A stretch of 64,000 bases of DNA, taken from the NCBI RefSeq assembly GCF_003259905.1, contig NZ_QLMG01000002.1, positions 124,001 through 188,000 of the forward strand, in the 5' to 3' direction. How positions within the stretch are numbered: the stretch's first letter is position 1; the number at the start of each line of letters is the position of its first letter. Both the position numbers and the translations under genes were made by a program. This stretch comes from Salipiger aestuarii. Its GTDB lineage: Bacteria > Pseudomonadota > Alphaproteobacteria > Rhodobacterales > Rhodobacteraceae. This document shows positions 53,842 to 62,797 of the stretch, piece after piece. The notes beneath the pieces were generated by a model. It was not told the origin of the DNA and did no database searches. It saw only the letters and a program-made list of their open reading frames with translations.

Positions 53842-54810
53842 TCAGTCGATCAAATCCACCTGTTCGGACAGATGACATGCACAACCTGTAAGCGCCGCGT
53901 AGTCGTCTGTCAGAAGGTGCACGGGAAACTGATCCATGAAGGCGCTGAACCGCCCCTTGTCGCGAAATCCGTCGGCAAAGCCGTGGGTCACCAGATGCGG
54001 CCCGAAGTGACGCGCCACGCCGCCGATCAGGAAAATCCCGCCAAAGGGCAGGGTGGTCAGCGCAAGGTCGCCGCAGACCCGGCCCAGCAGCTTCGAAAAC
54101 GTCTCGACCGCGCGAAGGGCACGGGGATCGCCCGCCTCCATCAGGGCCATGATCTCGGCGGCGGGCTTTTCATCGCTGACCCCGTCTTCGGAACATAACC
54201 AGTTCCAGATCCGCTCAAAACCGCGCCCGGACAGGAAATGTTCGATCCCCGCGCCCGCGTGGAGCCTGGAGACGTGGTGAAACAGCCGCAGCTCGTCTTC
54301 CGAGCGCAGGCCGAGCGTGGCATGCCCGGCCTCGGCGGGGGGCACCAGCGTGCGGTCGCCCAGTCGGTACACGGGCGCGGCATTCATGCCGGTGCCCACG
54401 CCCACCACCAGCCGGGCCGACCGGGGGCTGGCGGGCTGGCCGGGCAGCAGCGGGGTCAGGTTCTCGGGCGCGATCAGACCCAGCGCGTGGCCCTGCGCCT
54501 GCAGATCGTTCAGCACCGCCAGCGTTTCGGCGCCGGTCGCCTCGTGCAGCATCTCGCGATCGACGCTCCAGTCGATGTTGGTCAGCCGGCCCGCGCTGTC
54601 GCGCACCGGCCCCGCGACCGCGACACAGCAGCCCTGGGGGCGGGCGCCGGTTTCGGCGAGATACCGGCGCAGCACAGCCCCGATGCCGGAGTAATCGGCG
54701 TTGCGATAGCTTTTGGCGCTGGTCAGATCGACCGACGTGCCACGGCCCAGCGCCACGCGTGTGTTGGTGCCCCCGATATCCGCAAGAACCACCGTCATGT
54801 CCGCGTTCAT
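53842..54810 (-). CDS. glk: Glucokinase
   Basis: The 322-residue protein has the ASKHA phosphate loop VVLADIGGTNTRVAL. CCVAVAGPVRDSAGRLTNIDWSVDREML contains the glucose-binding NxDW region; VGVGTGMNAAPV, EAGHATLG and GGIFLIGGVARHFGPHL complete the bacterial Glk (not ROK) pattern. It phosphorylates glucose released by AglA and Bgl. The ATG has GGAGG 7 bp upstream and begins 2 bp after the bgl stop. Confidence 0.92.
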   Translation of the reverse strand: MNADMTVVLADIGGTNTRVALGRGTSVDLTSAKSYRNADYSGIGAVLRRYLAETGARPQGCCVAVAGPVRDSAGRLTNIDWSVDREMLHEATGAETLAVLNDLQAQGHALGLIAPENLTPLLPGQPASPRSARLVVGVGTGMNAAPVYRLGDRTLVPPAEAGHATLGLRSEDELRLFHHVSRLHAGAGIEHFLSGRGFERIWNWLCSEDGVSDEKPAAEIMALMEAGDPRALRAVETFSKLLGRVCGDLALTTLPFGGIFLIGGVARHFGPHLVTHGFADGFRDKGRFSAFMDQFPVHLLTDDYAALTGCACHLSEQVDLID

Positions 54811-54812
54811 CC

Positions 54813-56141
54813 TCAAGCCTCCGTCAGTGCAGCCCTAAGGGCGTGGTAGGAAGCTTTGGGCGTGCGCGCAAGCGTATCGAAATCGACGTGAACCAGGCCG
54901 AAACGCTTGTCATACCCAAAGCTCCATTCGTAATTGTCGAGCAGGGACCAGCAGAAATATCCCTGAACCGGGGCGCCGTCGGCGATGGCGCGGCTGACGG
55001 CGCTCAGGTGCTTTTCCAGATAGTCGATGCGGTGGGGGTCGGGCACCTCGCCCCCGACGATGTCGTCATGCGCGGCCATGCCGTTTTCGGTGACATAAAG
55101 CGGCAGTTCGCCGGTATATTCGCGCGCGGTGCGGGTCAGCAAGGCGTGCAGGCCTTCGGGGTGGATTTCCCAGTCCATATAGGTTTTGGGCAGGACGCCG
55201 GGCACCTCGCGCAGCGATGGCCAGGGGGCCTTGGGGTCGGCCGCGATGTTCTTGCGCGTGTAGTAGTTGATGCCGCACCAGTCGATCGGCTGCGAGATCA
55301 GCGCCATGTCATCCTGCCAGTTTTCCGGCATGTGGGGCTCCAGCGCATCCAGCACGATGGCCGGATAGTCGCCTTTGAATACACCGCCCATGAACCAGCG
55401 GTTGTAGATGCCGTCGTAGCGGGCGGCGGCGGCGCGCGCGGCGTCGCTGTCATCGGCGGGGTTGGACCATTCCATATTGAACACCCCGCCAAGGCCCGTC
55501 ATGCCGAGCCCGCGCATCACCTCGATCGCGCGGCCATGCGCCAGCAGGACGTGGTGCATGGCACGGGTGGCGGCGCGGATGTCGCGCAGGCCGGGCGCTT
55601 GCAGCCCCATGAAATGCGACAGCCACGCCACGCACCATGGCTCGTTGATCGGGGCGACCGTTTCCATGCGGTCGCCGATCCTGGCCATGACGGTTTCTGT
55701 AAAATCCCCGAACCAGGCCGCGATGTCGCGGTTGCGCCAGCCGCCGAGGTCCGCCAGCGCCGAGGGCAGTTCCCAATGGTACAGCGTCGCATAGGGTTTC
55801 AGGCCCCGTTTCAGCATCGCGTCGGTCAGCCGGTCATAGAAATCCAGCCCCTCGGGGTTCGGGGCGCCGCGCCCGTCCGGCATCACCCGCGCCCAGGAGA
55901 TCGAAAAGCGGTAGGCATCGAACCCGGCGGCGGCCACAAGGTCGAGGTCTTCGGGATAGCGGTGATAATGGTCGCAGGCCCGCGCGCCGTTCTCGGCACG
56001 GGTGACGTTGCCGGGGGTGGCGGCGTAATCGTCCCAATGCGTGCGCCCTGCGCCGCCAAAGCCATGGCCTTCGATCTGGTAGCTCGATGTGGCGGCGCCG
56101 AAGAGAAAGCCTTCGGGAAAATCCTTGCGGGTCAGTTTCAT
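54813..56141 (-). CDS. GH1 family beta-glucosidase
   Basis: The 442-residue enzyme starts FPEGFLFGAATSSYQIEGHGFGGAGRTHWDDYAATPG, a GH1 opening. ATLYHWELPSALADLGGW, APINEPWCVAW (acid/base Glu) and PLYVTENGMAAHDD (nucleophile Glu) carry the catalytic residues, and GYFCWSLLDNYEWSFGYDKRFG the aglycone side. There is no signal peptide, so it acts on imported glucosides. It overlaps the regulator by 4 bp. A beta-glucosidase inside an alpha-glucoside locus broadens the substrates the locus could process. Confidence 0.94.
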   Translation of the reverse strand: MKLTRKDFPEGFLFGAATSSYQIEGHGFGGAGRTHWDDYAATPGNVTRAENGARACDHYHRYPEDLDLVAAAGFDAYRFSISWARVMPDGRGAPNPEGLDFYDRLTDAMLKRGLKPYATLYHWELPSALADLGGWRNRDIAAWFGDFTETVMARIGDRMETVAPINEPWCVAWLSHFMGLQAPGLRDIRAATRAMHHVLLAHGRAIEVMRGLGMTGLGGVFNMEWSNPADDSDAARAAAARYDGIYNRWFMGGVFKGDYPAIVLDALEPHMPENWQDDMALISQPIDWCGINYYTRKNIAADPKAPWPSLREVPGVLPKTYMDWEIHPEGLHALLTRTAREYTGELPLYVTENGMAAHDDIVGGEVPDPHRIDYLEKHLSAVSRAIADGAPVQGYFCWSLLDNYEWSFGYDKRFGLVHVDFDTLARTPKASYHALRAALTEA

Positions 56142-57184
56142 GCGGGAACCTGTCGTGGTCGGGAAGGGGCGGGGCCGGTCGAGTCCCCGATGATCAGTTG
56201 CGCCTCTAGGACGCGGGTTTCCGGGGGCAGGCCCGGATCGGCGATCCGGCGCAGCAGCATTTCGGCGGCCAGCCGTCCCGCTTCGCGCACGGGCGACCGG
56301 GTGGCGGTGAACAGCGGCAGGTCGCGCCCGTTGGACAGATAGCTGAAATCGTCGTCATGGCTCAGCACCGAAACGTCGTGGCCCATGCGCAGCCCGGCGT
56401 CGTGGATGGCGCGGCGCACCCCGATGGCGGAAATCAGCGACGAGACCAGAAAGGCGGTGGGCGGCGTTTCCAGTGCCAGCATGTCGCGCGCGGCGCGATA
56501 GCCGTAGGGTTCGGTCATCTCCTCGCCCCGTATCAGGGCTGGGTCGGGGGCGACGCCGCGCGCCGCGAGCGCCTTCAGGTAGCCCAGCTCGCGGCGATGG
56601 GCGAAATCCATCGTTTCCAGCCCGTTCAGCAGGGCGATGCGTCTGTGCCCCAGATCCAGCAGAAACGATGCGGCGCGGCAAAAGGCGCCGGTGTTGTCCA
56701 TGTCGATCCAGCTGTAGGGCTGGCGCGTCTGCGACGCCCGCCCATGCACCACGAAAGGCATCCCGAGCCCGGTCAGGAACGGGATGCGCCCGTCGCTGAT
56801 TCTGGGGCCGTGCACGATGATGCCGTCGACGTTGCCCTTGGCCTTGAGCCGGCGATAGTTGTCGGCCTCGTCCGCATCGCCGCTTAGCGTCAGGGTCATG
56901 TCGTACCCGGCGGCAAGGTAGGTTTCCGAGGCACCGGCGATGAAATCACCGAAGACCGGGTTCATCATCTCGTGGCTGGTCGAAATCGGGATGACGTGGC
57001 CGATCGCCATGGCCCGCCCGGTGGCCAGCCCGCGGGCGCGCGGGTTGGGCGTGTAGCCGGTCGCCAGCGCGGCCTCGTTCACCCGCCTGCGCGTTGCCTC
57101 TGACACCTCGGGATAACCGTTCAGCGCGCGACTGACGGTTGTTTGCGACAGGCCGAGCTGTGCGGCCAGTTGTCTGAGATTCAT
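56138..57184 (-). CDS. aglR: LacI family regulator of the alpha-glucoside locus (AglR type)
   Basis: The 348-residue regulator has MNLRQLAAQLGLSQTTVSRALNGYPEVSEATRRRVNEAA as its helix-turn-helix, hinge NPRARGLATGRAMAIGHVIP, and a sugar-binding core with VIVHGPRISD-type residues (DGIIVHGPRI) and SYLSNG. The ATG at 57184 fits the family; the frame is open upstream. It is divergent from aglE and leads the bgl-glk-glg run. It probably represses both directions through the AAAGCGCTT operators. Confidence 0.9.
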   Translation of the reverse strand: MNLRQLAAQLGLSQTTVSRALNGYPEVSEATRRRVNEAALATGYTPNPRARGLATGRAMAIGHVIPISTSHEMMNPVFGDFIAGASETYLAAGYDMTLTLSGDADEADNYRRLKAKGNVDGIIVHGPRISDGRIPFLTGLGMPFVVHGRASQTRQPYSWIDMDNTGAFCRAASFLLDLGHRRIALLNGLETMDFAHRRELGYLKALAARGVAPDPALIRGEEMTEPYGYRAARDMLALETPPTAFLVSSLISAIGVRRAIHDAGLRMGHDVSVLSHDDDFSYLSNGRDLPLFTATRSPVREAGRLAAEMLLRRIADPGLPPETRVLEAQLIIGDSTGPAPSRPRQVPA

Positions 57185-57207
57185 CGCCCCAACCTTCCCC
57201 CGACGGT

Positions 57208-57223
57208 TCCAAAGCGCTTCGGA
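57208..57223. promoter_or_regulatory. LacI-type operator, aglR-proximal
   Basis: TCCAAAGCGCTTCGGA is an inverted repeat matching at 7 of 8 pairs around a central GC. It lies about 25 bp upstream of the aglR ATG. Confidence 0.65.
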
Positions 57224-57265
57224 TTTTGCAAAGCGTAACCGCAAAATGACGGGGACGGAAAGGGG

Positions 57266-57283
57266 TTTCGCATTTCTGCGAAA
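57266..57283. repeat. Stem-loop in the aglR-aglE intergenic region
   Basis: TTTCGCA and TGCGAAA form 7-nt perfect arms with a TTTC loop. It lies midway between the two operators. Confidence 0.5.
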
Positions 57284-57370
57284 TAGCTGCGCTGCGGCTT
57301 GGAAAGTTCGGAAAAAACTGGAAGGGTGTGATCGACATGCTAGGTCTTGATCGAAACGTTCATTCAAATT

Positions 57371-57382
57371 CAAAGCGCTTTG
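57371..57382. promoter_or_regulatory. LacI-type operator, aglE-proximal
   Basis: CAAAGCGCTTTG is a perfect 12-bp palindrome sharing the AAAGCGCTT core of the aglR-proximal site. It is about 80 bp upstream of the aglE ATG, where it could cover the promoter. Centres of the two operators are about 161 bp apart. Confidence 0.7.
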
Positions 57383-57462
57383 GGGCGACTCGCCTCATGG
57401 GCGTTCGCATATCGGCGTCAGCACAACTTTTCGGCGCAAGCTTAAAGGGAGGACACATCACC

Positions 57463-58827
57463 ATGACAGGACACATGAACCGCCTGGGGCTCGGGGCGGC
57501 GACCGTCGCGACCATGATCGCAGGCGCGGCCAGTGCGCAGGACATGCCCTATGAAATCGGCGAGGGCGAATTTCACTGGGACGGCTATACCGCCTTTGCG
57601 CAGGCGCATGACCTGACGGGGCAGACGGTGACCATCACCGGCCCCTGGACCGGCTTCGAAAAGGAAAAGGTGGACGTGATGTTCCGCTATTTCGAAGAGG
57701 CGACAGGCGCCGAGGTCAACTATTCCGGTTCGGACAGTTTCGAGCAGGACATCGTGATTTCCGCGCGCACGGGCACGGCGCCGAACCTGGCGGTGTTTCC
57801 GCAGCCAGGCCTTGCGGCCGACATGGCGCAACAGGGCCTGCTGACACCGCTGCCCGACGAAACCGCCGGCTGGATTTCGGAAAACTATGCCGCCGGGGAC
57901 AGTTGGGTGGATCTTGCCACCTATGAGGGCGAAGACGGCGAAGACCATCTTTACGGCCAGTTCTACCGCGTCGATCTGAAATCGCTGGTGTGGTATTCGC
58001 CCATCGCCTTTGACGAGATGGGTTATGACATCCCCGAAACGATGGAAGACCTCAGGGAGTTGACCGAACAGATCGTCGACGACGGCGGCACGCCCTGGTG
58101 TATCGGGCTGGGATCTGGCGCCGCGACCGGGTGGCCGGCCACCGACTGGGTCGAAGACCTGATGCTGCGCACGCAAGAGCCGTCGGTCTATGACCAGTGG
58201 GTCAGCAACGAGATTCCCTTCGATGATCCGGCGGTGATCGGCGCGATCGAGGAATTTGGCTGGTTCGTGCGCAACGACGATTTCGTGCAGGGCGGCGCGC
58301 AGGCCGCGGCCACCACCGATTTCCGCGACAGCCCGTCGGGCCTGTTCGCGGTGCCGCCCGAATGCTACATGCACCGGCAGGCGAGCTTTATCCCCGCCTT
58401 TTTCCCCGACAGCGCCGAGCTTGGCGACAATGTGGATTTCTTCTACTTCCCGGCCTATGAGGACAAGGACCTTGGCACCCCGGTTCTGGGCGCGGGCACG
58501 CTGTTTTCCATCACCAACCCGTCCGAGGCGACGGATGTGATGCTGGAATGGCTCAAGGAGCCCATCGCGCACGAACTCTGGATGGCGCAGGACGGTTTCC
58601 TGACCGCGCATGCGGGCGTCAACCTCGACGTCTATGCCACCGATGCCCAGCGCGCCATGGGCGAGATCATCGCCGGCGCGACCACGTTCCGCTATGACGC
58701 ATCCGACCTGATGCCGTCGGAAATCGGCGCCGGGGCGTTCTGGACGGGCATGGTCGATTTCGTCACCGGCGAATCCGCCGAAGACGCGGCGGCGGCGATC
58801 CAGGCCCGCTGGGACACGCTGAAATAG
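57463..58827 (+). CDS. aglE: Alpha-glucoside ABC transporter substrate-binding protein
   Basis: The 454-residue protein has a signal peptide ending AGAASAQDMP (cleavage about residue 25) and a family 1 binding fold: QTVTITGPWTGFEKEKVDVMFRYFEEATG, VNYSGSDSFEQDI, TAPNLAVFPQPGLAADMA and GAWAT-type aromatic residues lining the site. The pattern and operon order match AglE. It binds glucosides such as sucrose, trehalose or maltose in the periplasm. The ATG at 57463 has GGGAGGA 9 bp upstream. Confidence 0.92.
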   Translation: MTGHMNRLGLGAATVATMIAGAASAQDMPYEIGEGEFHWDGYTAFAQAHDLTGQTVTITGPWTGFEKEKVDVMFRYFEEATGAEVNYSGSDSFEQDIVISARTGTAPNLAVFPQPGLAADMAQQGLLTPLPDETAGWISENYAAGDSWVDLATYEGEDGEDHLYGQFYRVDLKSLVWYSPIAFDEMGYDIPETMEDLRELTEQIVDDGGTPWCIGLGSGAATGWPATDWVEDLMLRTQEPSVYDQWVSNEIPFDDPAVIGAIEEFGWFVRNDDFVQGGAQAAATTDFRDSPSGLFAVPPECYMHRQASFIPAFFPDSAELGDNVDFFYFPAYEDKDLGTPVLGAGTLFSITNPSEATDVMLEWLKEPIAHELWMAQDGFLTAHAGVNLDVYATDAQRAMGEIIAGATTFRYDASDLMPSEIGAGAFWTGMVDFVTGESAEDAAAAIQARWDTLK

Positions 58828-58891
58828 GCCATCGGCCACGCGCGCCCCGCGGTTCGGGGCGCGCCGCAAACGCACGGGAGGAGAGCAGCTC

Positions 58892-59866
58892 ATGTCGCCG
58901 ATCTTGCAGGGGGTCCTGACCATAATCATCGGGGTGGGCGGCTGTCTTGCCTATTTCTACGGCTCGAACCTGGTGCTGGACCGGGTGGTCTTTCCCGCGC
59001 GCAACGACGATCAGGGGCGCAACATCCGGCGCGCCACGATGGTGCGGCCCTGGTTGTTTCTGCTGCCCGCGATCCTGGCGCTGGGGCTGTACCTTGTCTA
59101 TCCGGTGGTGGGCAGCTTTATCCGGTCGCTTTACGACCGGTCTGGCAGCAATTTCGTGGGTTTGGGTAATTATCTGGAAATGTTCCAGGAATCCGGGTTT
59201 CGTGTGGCCGTGTTCAACAATTTCCTGTGGATCCTGTTTGTCCCTGCCGCATCCACGTTCTTTGGCCTGCTGGTTGCGCAACTGACCGACCGCCTGAGCT
59301 GGGGGGCGATCGCGAAATCGCTGATCTTCATGCCGATGGCGATCAGCTTTGTCGGGGCCTCGCTGATCTGGAAATTCGTCTATGCGGGCGATCCCGCCAT
59401 CGGCATCATCAACGCCATCGGGGCCTATTTCGGGGCCGCGCCGGTGGATCCGCTGCAAATCCCGTTCTGGAACAACTTTTTCATCATGATCATCATGGTC
59501 TGGATGCAGACCGGCTTTGCCATGGTCATCCTGTCGGCGGCGCTGCGCGGCATCCCCGAGGAAACCATCGAGGCGGCGATCATCGACGGCGCCAACCCGT
59601 TTCAGTTGTTTTTCAAGATCAAGGTGCCCCAGATCGCGGGCACCATCGCGGTGGTCTGGACCACGATCACCTTTCTCACGCTCAAGGTATTCGACATCGT
59701 CTACACCATGACGGGCGGAAATTTCGACACCGACATCCTGCCCAGCTACATGATGGACTACATGTTCCGCGACGATGGCCGGGCGACGGCGGTGGCCTTT
59801 GTCATCATGGTGATCGTGACGCCGGTGATGATCTACAACATCCGCCAGGCGCGGAAGGACGTGTAG
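58892..59866 (+). CDS. aglF: Alpha-glucoside ABC transporter permease AglF
   Basis: The 324-residue inner-membrane protein has an extra N-terminal TM helix (ILQGVLTIIIGVGGCLAYFYGSN) and six permease helices. The EAA loop reads ETIEAAIIDGANPFQLFFKIKVPQIAGTI. NFVGLGNYLEMF is a typical MalF-like pre-motif. RBS GGGAGGAG lies 8 bp upstream. It pairs with AglG, whose start is 1 bp after its stop. Confidence 0.93.
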   Translation: MSPILQGVLTIIIGVGGCLAYFYGSNLVLDRVVFPARNDDQGRNIRRATMVRPWLFLLPAILALGLYLVYPVVGSFIRSLYDRSGSNFVGLGNYLEMFQESGFRVAVFNNFLWILFVPAASTFFGLLVAQLTDRLSWGAIAKSLIFMPMAISFVGASLIWKFVYAGDPAIGIINAIGAYFGAAPVDPLQIPFWNNFFIMIIMVWMQTGFAMVILSAALRGIPEETIEAAIIDGANPFQLFFKIKVPQIAGTIAVVWTTITFLTLKVFDIVYTMTGGNFDTDILPSYMMDYMFRDDGRATAVAFVIMVIVTPVMIYNIRQARKDV

Positions 59867-59867
59867 C

Positions 59868-61121
59868 ATGGACAATCTTGCCGGACAAAAGAGTTCGCTT
59901 TCCGTCGTCACCAACCTTGCGGTGATCTTTCTGGTGGTGATCTGGCTGGTGCCGACGGTGGGCCTGCTGGTATCGTCGTTCCGGGAACGCGACCAGATTT
60001 CGGAAACCGGGTGGTGGGCATCGCTTTTCCCGGTCGAGGCCGCGGTGCGGATGCGCCCCTCGGCCAGCGGCGCCAGCATGGACGGCGATTACGGCGTGCT
60101 GCGGGGCAACCTGTTTGACGGCGAAACAGGCTCGGTGTCGGCCTTTGGCCTGACCGGGCGCGATCCCGGCGCGGCACAGGTGGGCGAAACCTACGCCCGG
60201 TACGAAGTCACCGTCACCGAAGACGGCGAACTGGACGACGAGCGGATCGAAATCGCCTACCCGTCCGACGAAGAACCGCAATTCCCCGAAACCACCGAAG
60301 ACGGTCTGCCGATCACGCCCGGCAGCGCGATCCTGCAACGATCGCTGACCGTGGCGAGCAACGGCGATTTCACCTATATCGACAAGGGCGAGATCACGCG
60401 CGCGCCGTCGATCTATGTGGTCACCAAACAGCCCCCCGATTTCGGTTTGCAGAACTACCGCCAGATCCTCACATCGGATGGCATGGACCGGGCGTTCATC
60501 AACACCCTGACCGTGACGGTCCCCGCCACGGTGATCCCGATCCTGATCGCCGCCTTTGCCGCCTATGCGCTGGCGTGGATGGAGTTTCCGGGGCGCGGCT
60601 GGCTGGTTGCGGCCGTGGTCGGCCTGCTGGTGGTGCCGCTGCAACTGGCGCTGGTGCCGATGCTGACATTGCACAACAAGCTGGGCATCGGCCAAAGCTT
60701 TCTGGGCATCTGGCTGGCGCATACCGGGTTCGGGCTTCCGCTGGCGGTTTACCTGTTGCGCAACTACATGATCGGCCTGCCGCGCGACATCATCGAATCC
60801 GCCAAGGTCGACGGCGCCACGGATTTTCAGGTGTTCACCAGGATCGTGCTGCCGCTCAGCTTTCCCGCCCTTGCCAGCTTTGCCATCTTTCAGTTCCTGT
60901 GGACATGGAACGACCTGCTTGTCGCCAAGGTGTTCCTGCCCTCGGGCAGCGACAGCTGGGTGATGACGGTCAAGATCGCCGACGACCTGCTGGGGTCGCG
61001 CGGCGGCGACTGGGGCATCCTGGCGGCGGCGGCGTTCGTGTCGATCGCGGTGCCGTTGCTTGTCTTCTTCCTGATGCAGAAATACCTCGTGCGCGGCCTG
61101 CTGGCCGGCTCGGTGAAATAA
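59868..61121 (+). CDS. aglG: Alpha-glucoside ABC transporter permease AglG with large periplasmic insertion
   Basis: The 417-residue permease has TM1 (LAVIFLVVIWLVPTVGLLVSSF) followed by about 150 acidic, Ser/Thr-rich residues (SGASMDGDYG ... EDGELDDERIEIAYPSDEE ... APSIYVVTKQPP) before the remaining helices. The EAA loop is DIIESAKVDGATDFQVFTRIVLPLSFPAL. The ordinary MalG-like permease is under 300 residues, so the insertion is a separate periplasmic segment characteristic of AglG proteins. It overlaps no gene and is 9 bp before aglA. Confidence 0.92.
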   Translation: MDNLAGQKSSLSVVTNLAVIFLVVIWLVPTVGLLVSSFRERDQISETGWWASLFPVEAAVRMRPSASGASMDGDYGVLRGNLFDGETGSVSAFGLTGRDPGAAQVGETYARYEVTVTEDGELDDERIEIAYPSDEEPQFPETTEDGLPITPGSAILQRSLTVASNGDFTYIDKGEITRAPSIYVVTKQPPDFGLQNYRQILTSDGMDRAFINTLTVTVPATVIPILIAAFAAYALAWMEFPGRGWLVAAVVGLLVVPLQLALVPMLTLHNKLGIGQSFLGIWLAHTGFGLPLAVYLLRNYMIGLPRDIIESAKVDGATDFQVFTRIVLPLSFPALASFAIFQFLWTWNDLLVAKVFLPSGSDSWVMTVKIADDLLGSRGGDWGILAAAAFVSIAVPLLVFFLMQKYLVRGLLAGSVK

Positions 61122-61130
61122 GGACCCTTC

Positions 61131-62777
61131 ATGACCGACTCGACCTCGAACCAGCACCTGACCAAAGATCCCGACTGGTGGCGCGGCGCGGTGATCTATC
61201 AGATCTATCCGCGCAGTTTTCAGGACAGCAACGGCGACGGGGTGGGCGATTTGCTGGGCATCGCCAACCGGCTGCCGTATGTTGCCTCGCTGGGGGTGGA
61301 CGTGGTGTGGATCTCGCCGTTCTTCCGCTCGCCCATGAAGGATTTCGGCTATGATGTAAGCGATTATTGCGACGTCGATCCCATGTTCGGAAATCTGTCG
61401 GATTTCGACGTGCTGATCCAGTCGGCCCATGCGCACGGGCTGAAGGTGCTGATCGACCTCGTGATTTCGCACAGCTCGGTCGAACATCCGTGGTTTCAGG
61501 AAAGCCGGTCGTCGCGCGACAACCCAAAGGCCAACTGGTACGTCTGGGCCGACGCCAAGCCCGATGGCACGCCGCCCAACAACTGGCTGTCGATCTTCGG
61601 CGGGTCGGCGTGGCGTTGGGACCCGACGCGCTGCCAGTATTACCTGCACAATTTCCTGTCCGAACAGGGTGACCTGAACTTTCACGAACCGCAGGTGCAG
61701 GACGAGCTGCTCAACATCGCGCGGTTCTGGCTGGACCGGGGGGTAGACGGCTTCCGTCTGGATACGGTGAATTTCTACACCCATGACGCGCAGCTGCGCG
61801 ACAATCCGGCGCTGCCCATCGAAGAGCGCAACCCGATCACCGCGCCCGCGGTCAACCCCTACACCTGGCAAAATCATCTTTACGACAAGACCCGCCCCGA
61901 AAACCTGGTCTTTCTTGCAAGGCTGCGCAGCCTGATGAACGACTACCGCGCCGCCGCCGTGGGCGAGATCGGCGAGGACCAGCGCGGGCTGGAGGTGCTG
62001 GGCGATTACACGCGCGGCGACGACCACCTGCATATGTCCTATGCGTTCGAACTGCTGTCGGATCATGCGCCCACCGCCGCCTATATCAAGACCGTGATGG
62101 ACGATCTGGAGGCCAAGGCCACCGGCGGCTGGGCCTGCTGGGCGTTTTCCAACCATGACGTGATGCGCCACATCACCCGCTGGGACATTCCCGAAGAGGC
62201 GGTGCGGTTGTATCTGACGTTGATGATGTGCCTGCGCGGGTCCGCCTGCCTGTACCAGGGCGAGGAACTCGGCCTGCCCGAGGCCGAATTGCGCTACGAA
62301 GACATCCGGGACCCCTATGGCAAGCGGTTCTGGCCCGCGTTCAAGGGCCGCGACGGCGCGCGCACTCCGATGGTATGGGACCCGAACGCCCATAACGGCG
62401 GTTTCAGCACCAGCTCGCATCCGTGGCTGCCGGTCAGCCACGAGCATCTCAAGCTGACGGTGGCGGATCAGGAAAACGATCCGCTCGCGATGCTGCATCA
62501 TTATCGCCGGGCGATTTCCTTTCGCCACAGCCATCAGGCGCTGAAAAAGGGTACGATGACCCGCGTCAGCTGCGAAGGCAGCGTGCTGAAGTTCCATCGC
62601 AGCCTTGGCACCGAAGAGCTGTTCTGCGGGTTCAACATCGGCGATGCGCCGGTGACCGTCGCCGCCCCCGAGGGACGGTGGCTTCAGATCGGCGCCGAAC
62701 TGGGCTCCGCCGGGCCCGCGCCCGACGGAAAATTGCATTTCGGACGCTGGCAGCCGGTGCTGGCGGTAAGAGCGTGA
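61131..62777 (+). CDS. aglA: Alpha-glucosidase (GH13)
   Basis: The 548-residue cytoplasmic enzyme starts WWRGAVIYQIYPRSFQDSNGDGVGDLLGI. GVDGFRLDTVNFYTHD carries the nucleophile Asp, YRAAAVGEIGED the Glu and WAFSNHDVMRHITRW the third Asp. No signal peptide is present. It cleaves the imported glucoside and releases glucose for glk. RBS AAGGA is 6 bp upstream. Position between the permeases and aglK matches the agl operon known from Sinorhizobium. Confidence 0.94.
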   Translation: MTDSTSNQHLTKDPDWWRGAVIYQIYPRSFQDSNGDGVGDLLGIANRLPYVASLGVDVVWISPFFRSPMKDFGYDVSDYCDVDPMFGNLSDFDVLIQSAHAHGLKVLIDLVISHSSVEHPWFQESRSSRDNPKANWYVWADAKPDGTPPNNWLSIFGGSAWRWDPTRCQYYLHNFLSEQGDLNFHEPQVQDELLNIARFWLDRGVDGFRLDTVNFYTHDAQLRDNPALPIEERNPITAPAVNPYTWQNHLYDKTRPENLVFLARLRSLMNDYRAAAVGEIGEDQRGLEVLGDYTRGDDHLHMSYAFELLSDHAPTAAYIKTVMDDLEAKATGGWACWAFSNHDVMRHITRWDIPEEAVRLYLTLMMCLRGSACLYQGEELGLPEAELRYEDIRDPYGKRFWPAFKGRDGARTPMVWDPNAHNGGFSTSSHPWLPVSHEHLKLTVADQENDPLAMLHHYRRAISFRHSHQALKKGTMTRVSCEGSVLKFHRSLGTEELFCGFNIGDAPVTVAAPEGRWLQIGAELGSAGPAPDGKLHFGRWQPVLAVRA

Positions 62778-62797
62778 CGATTGGGAGGGGATAGGCC

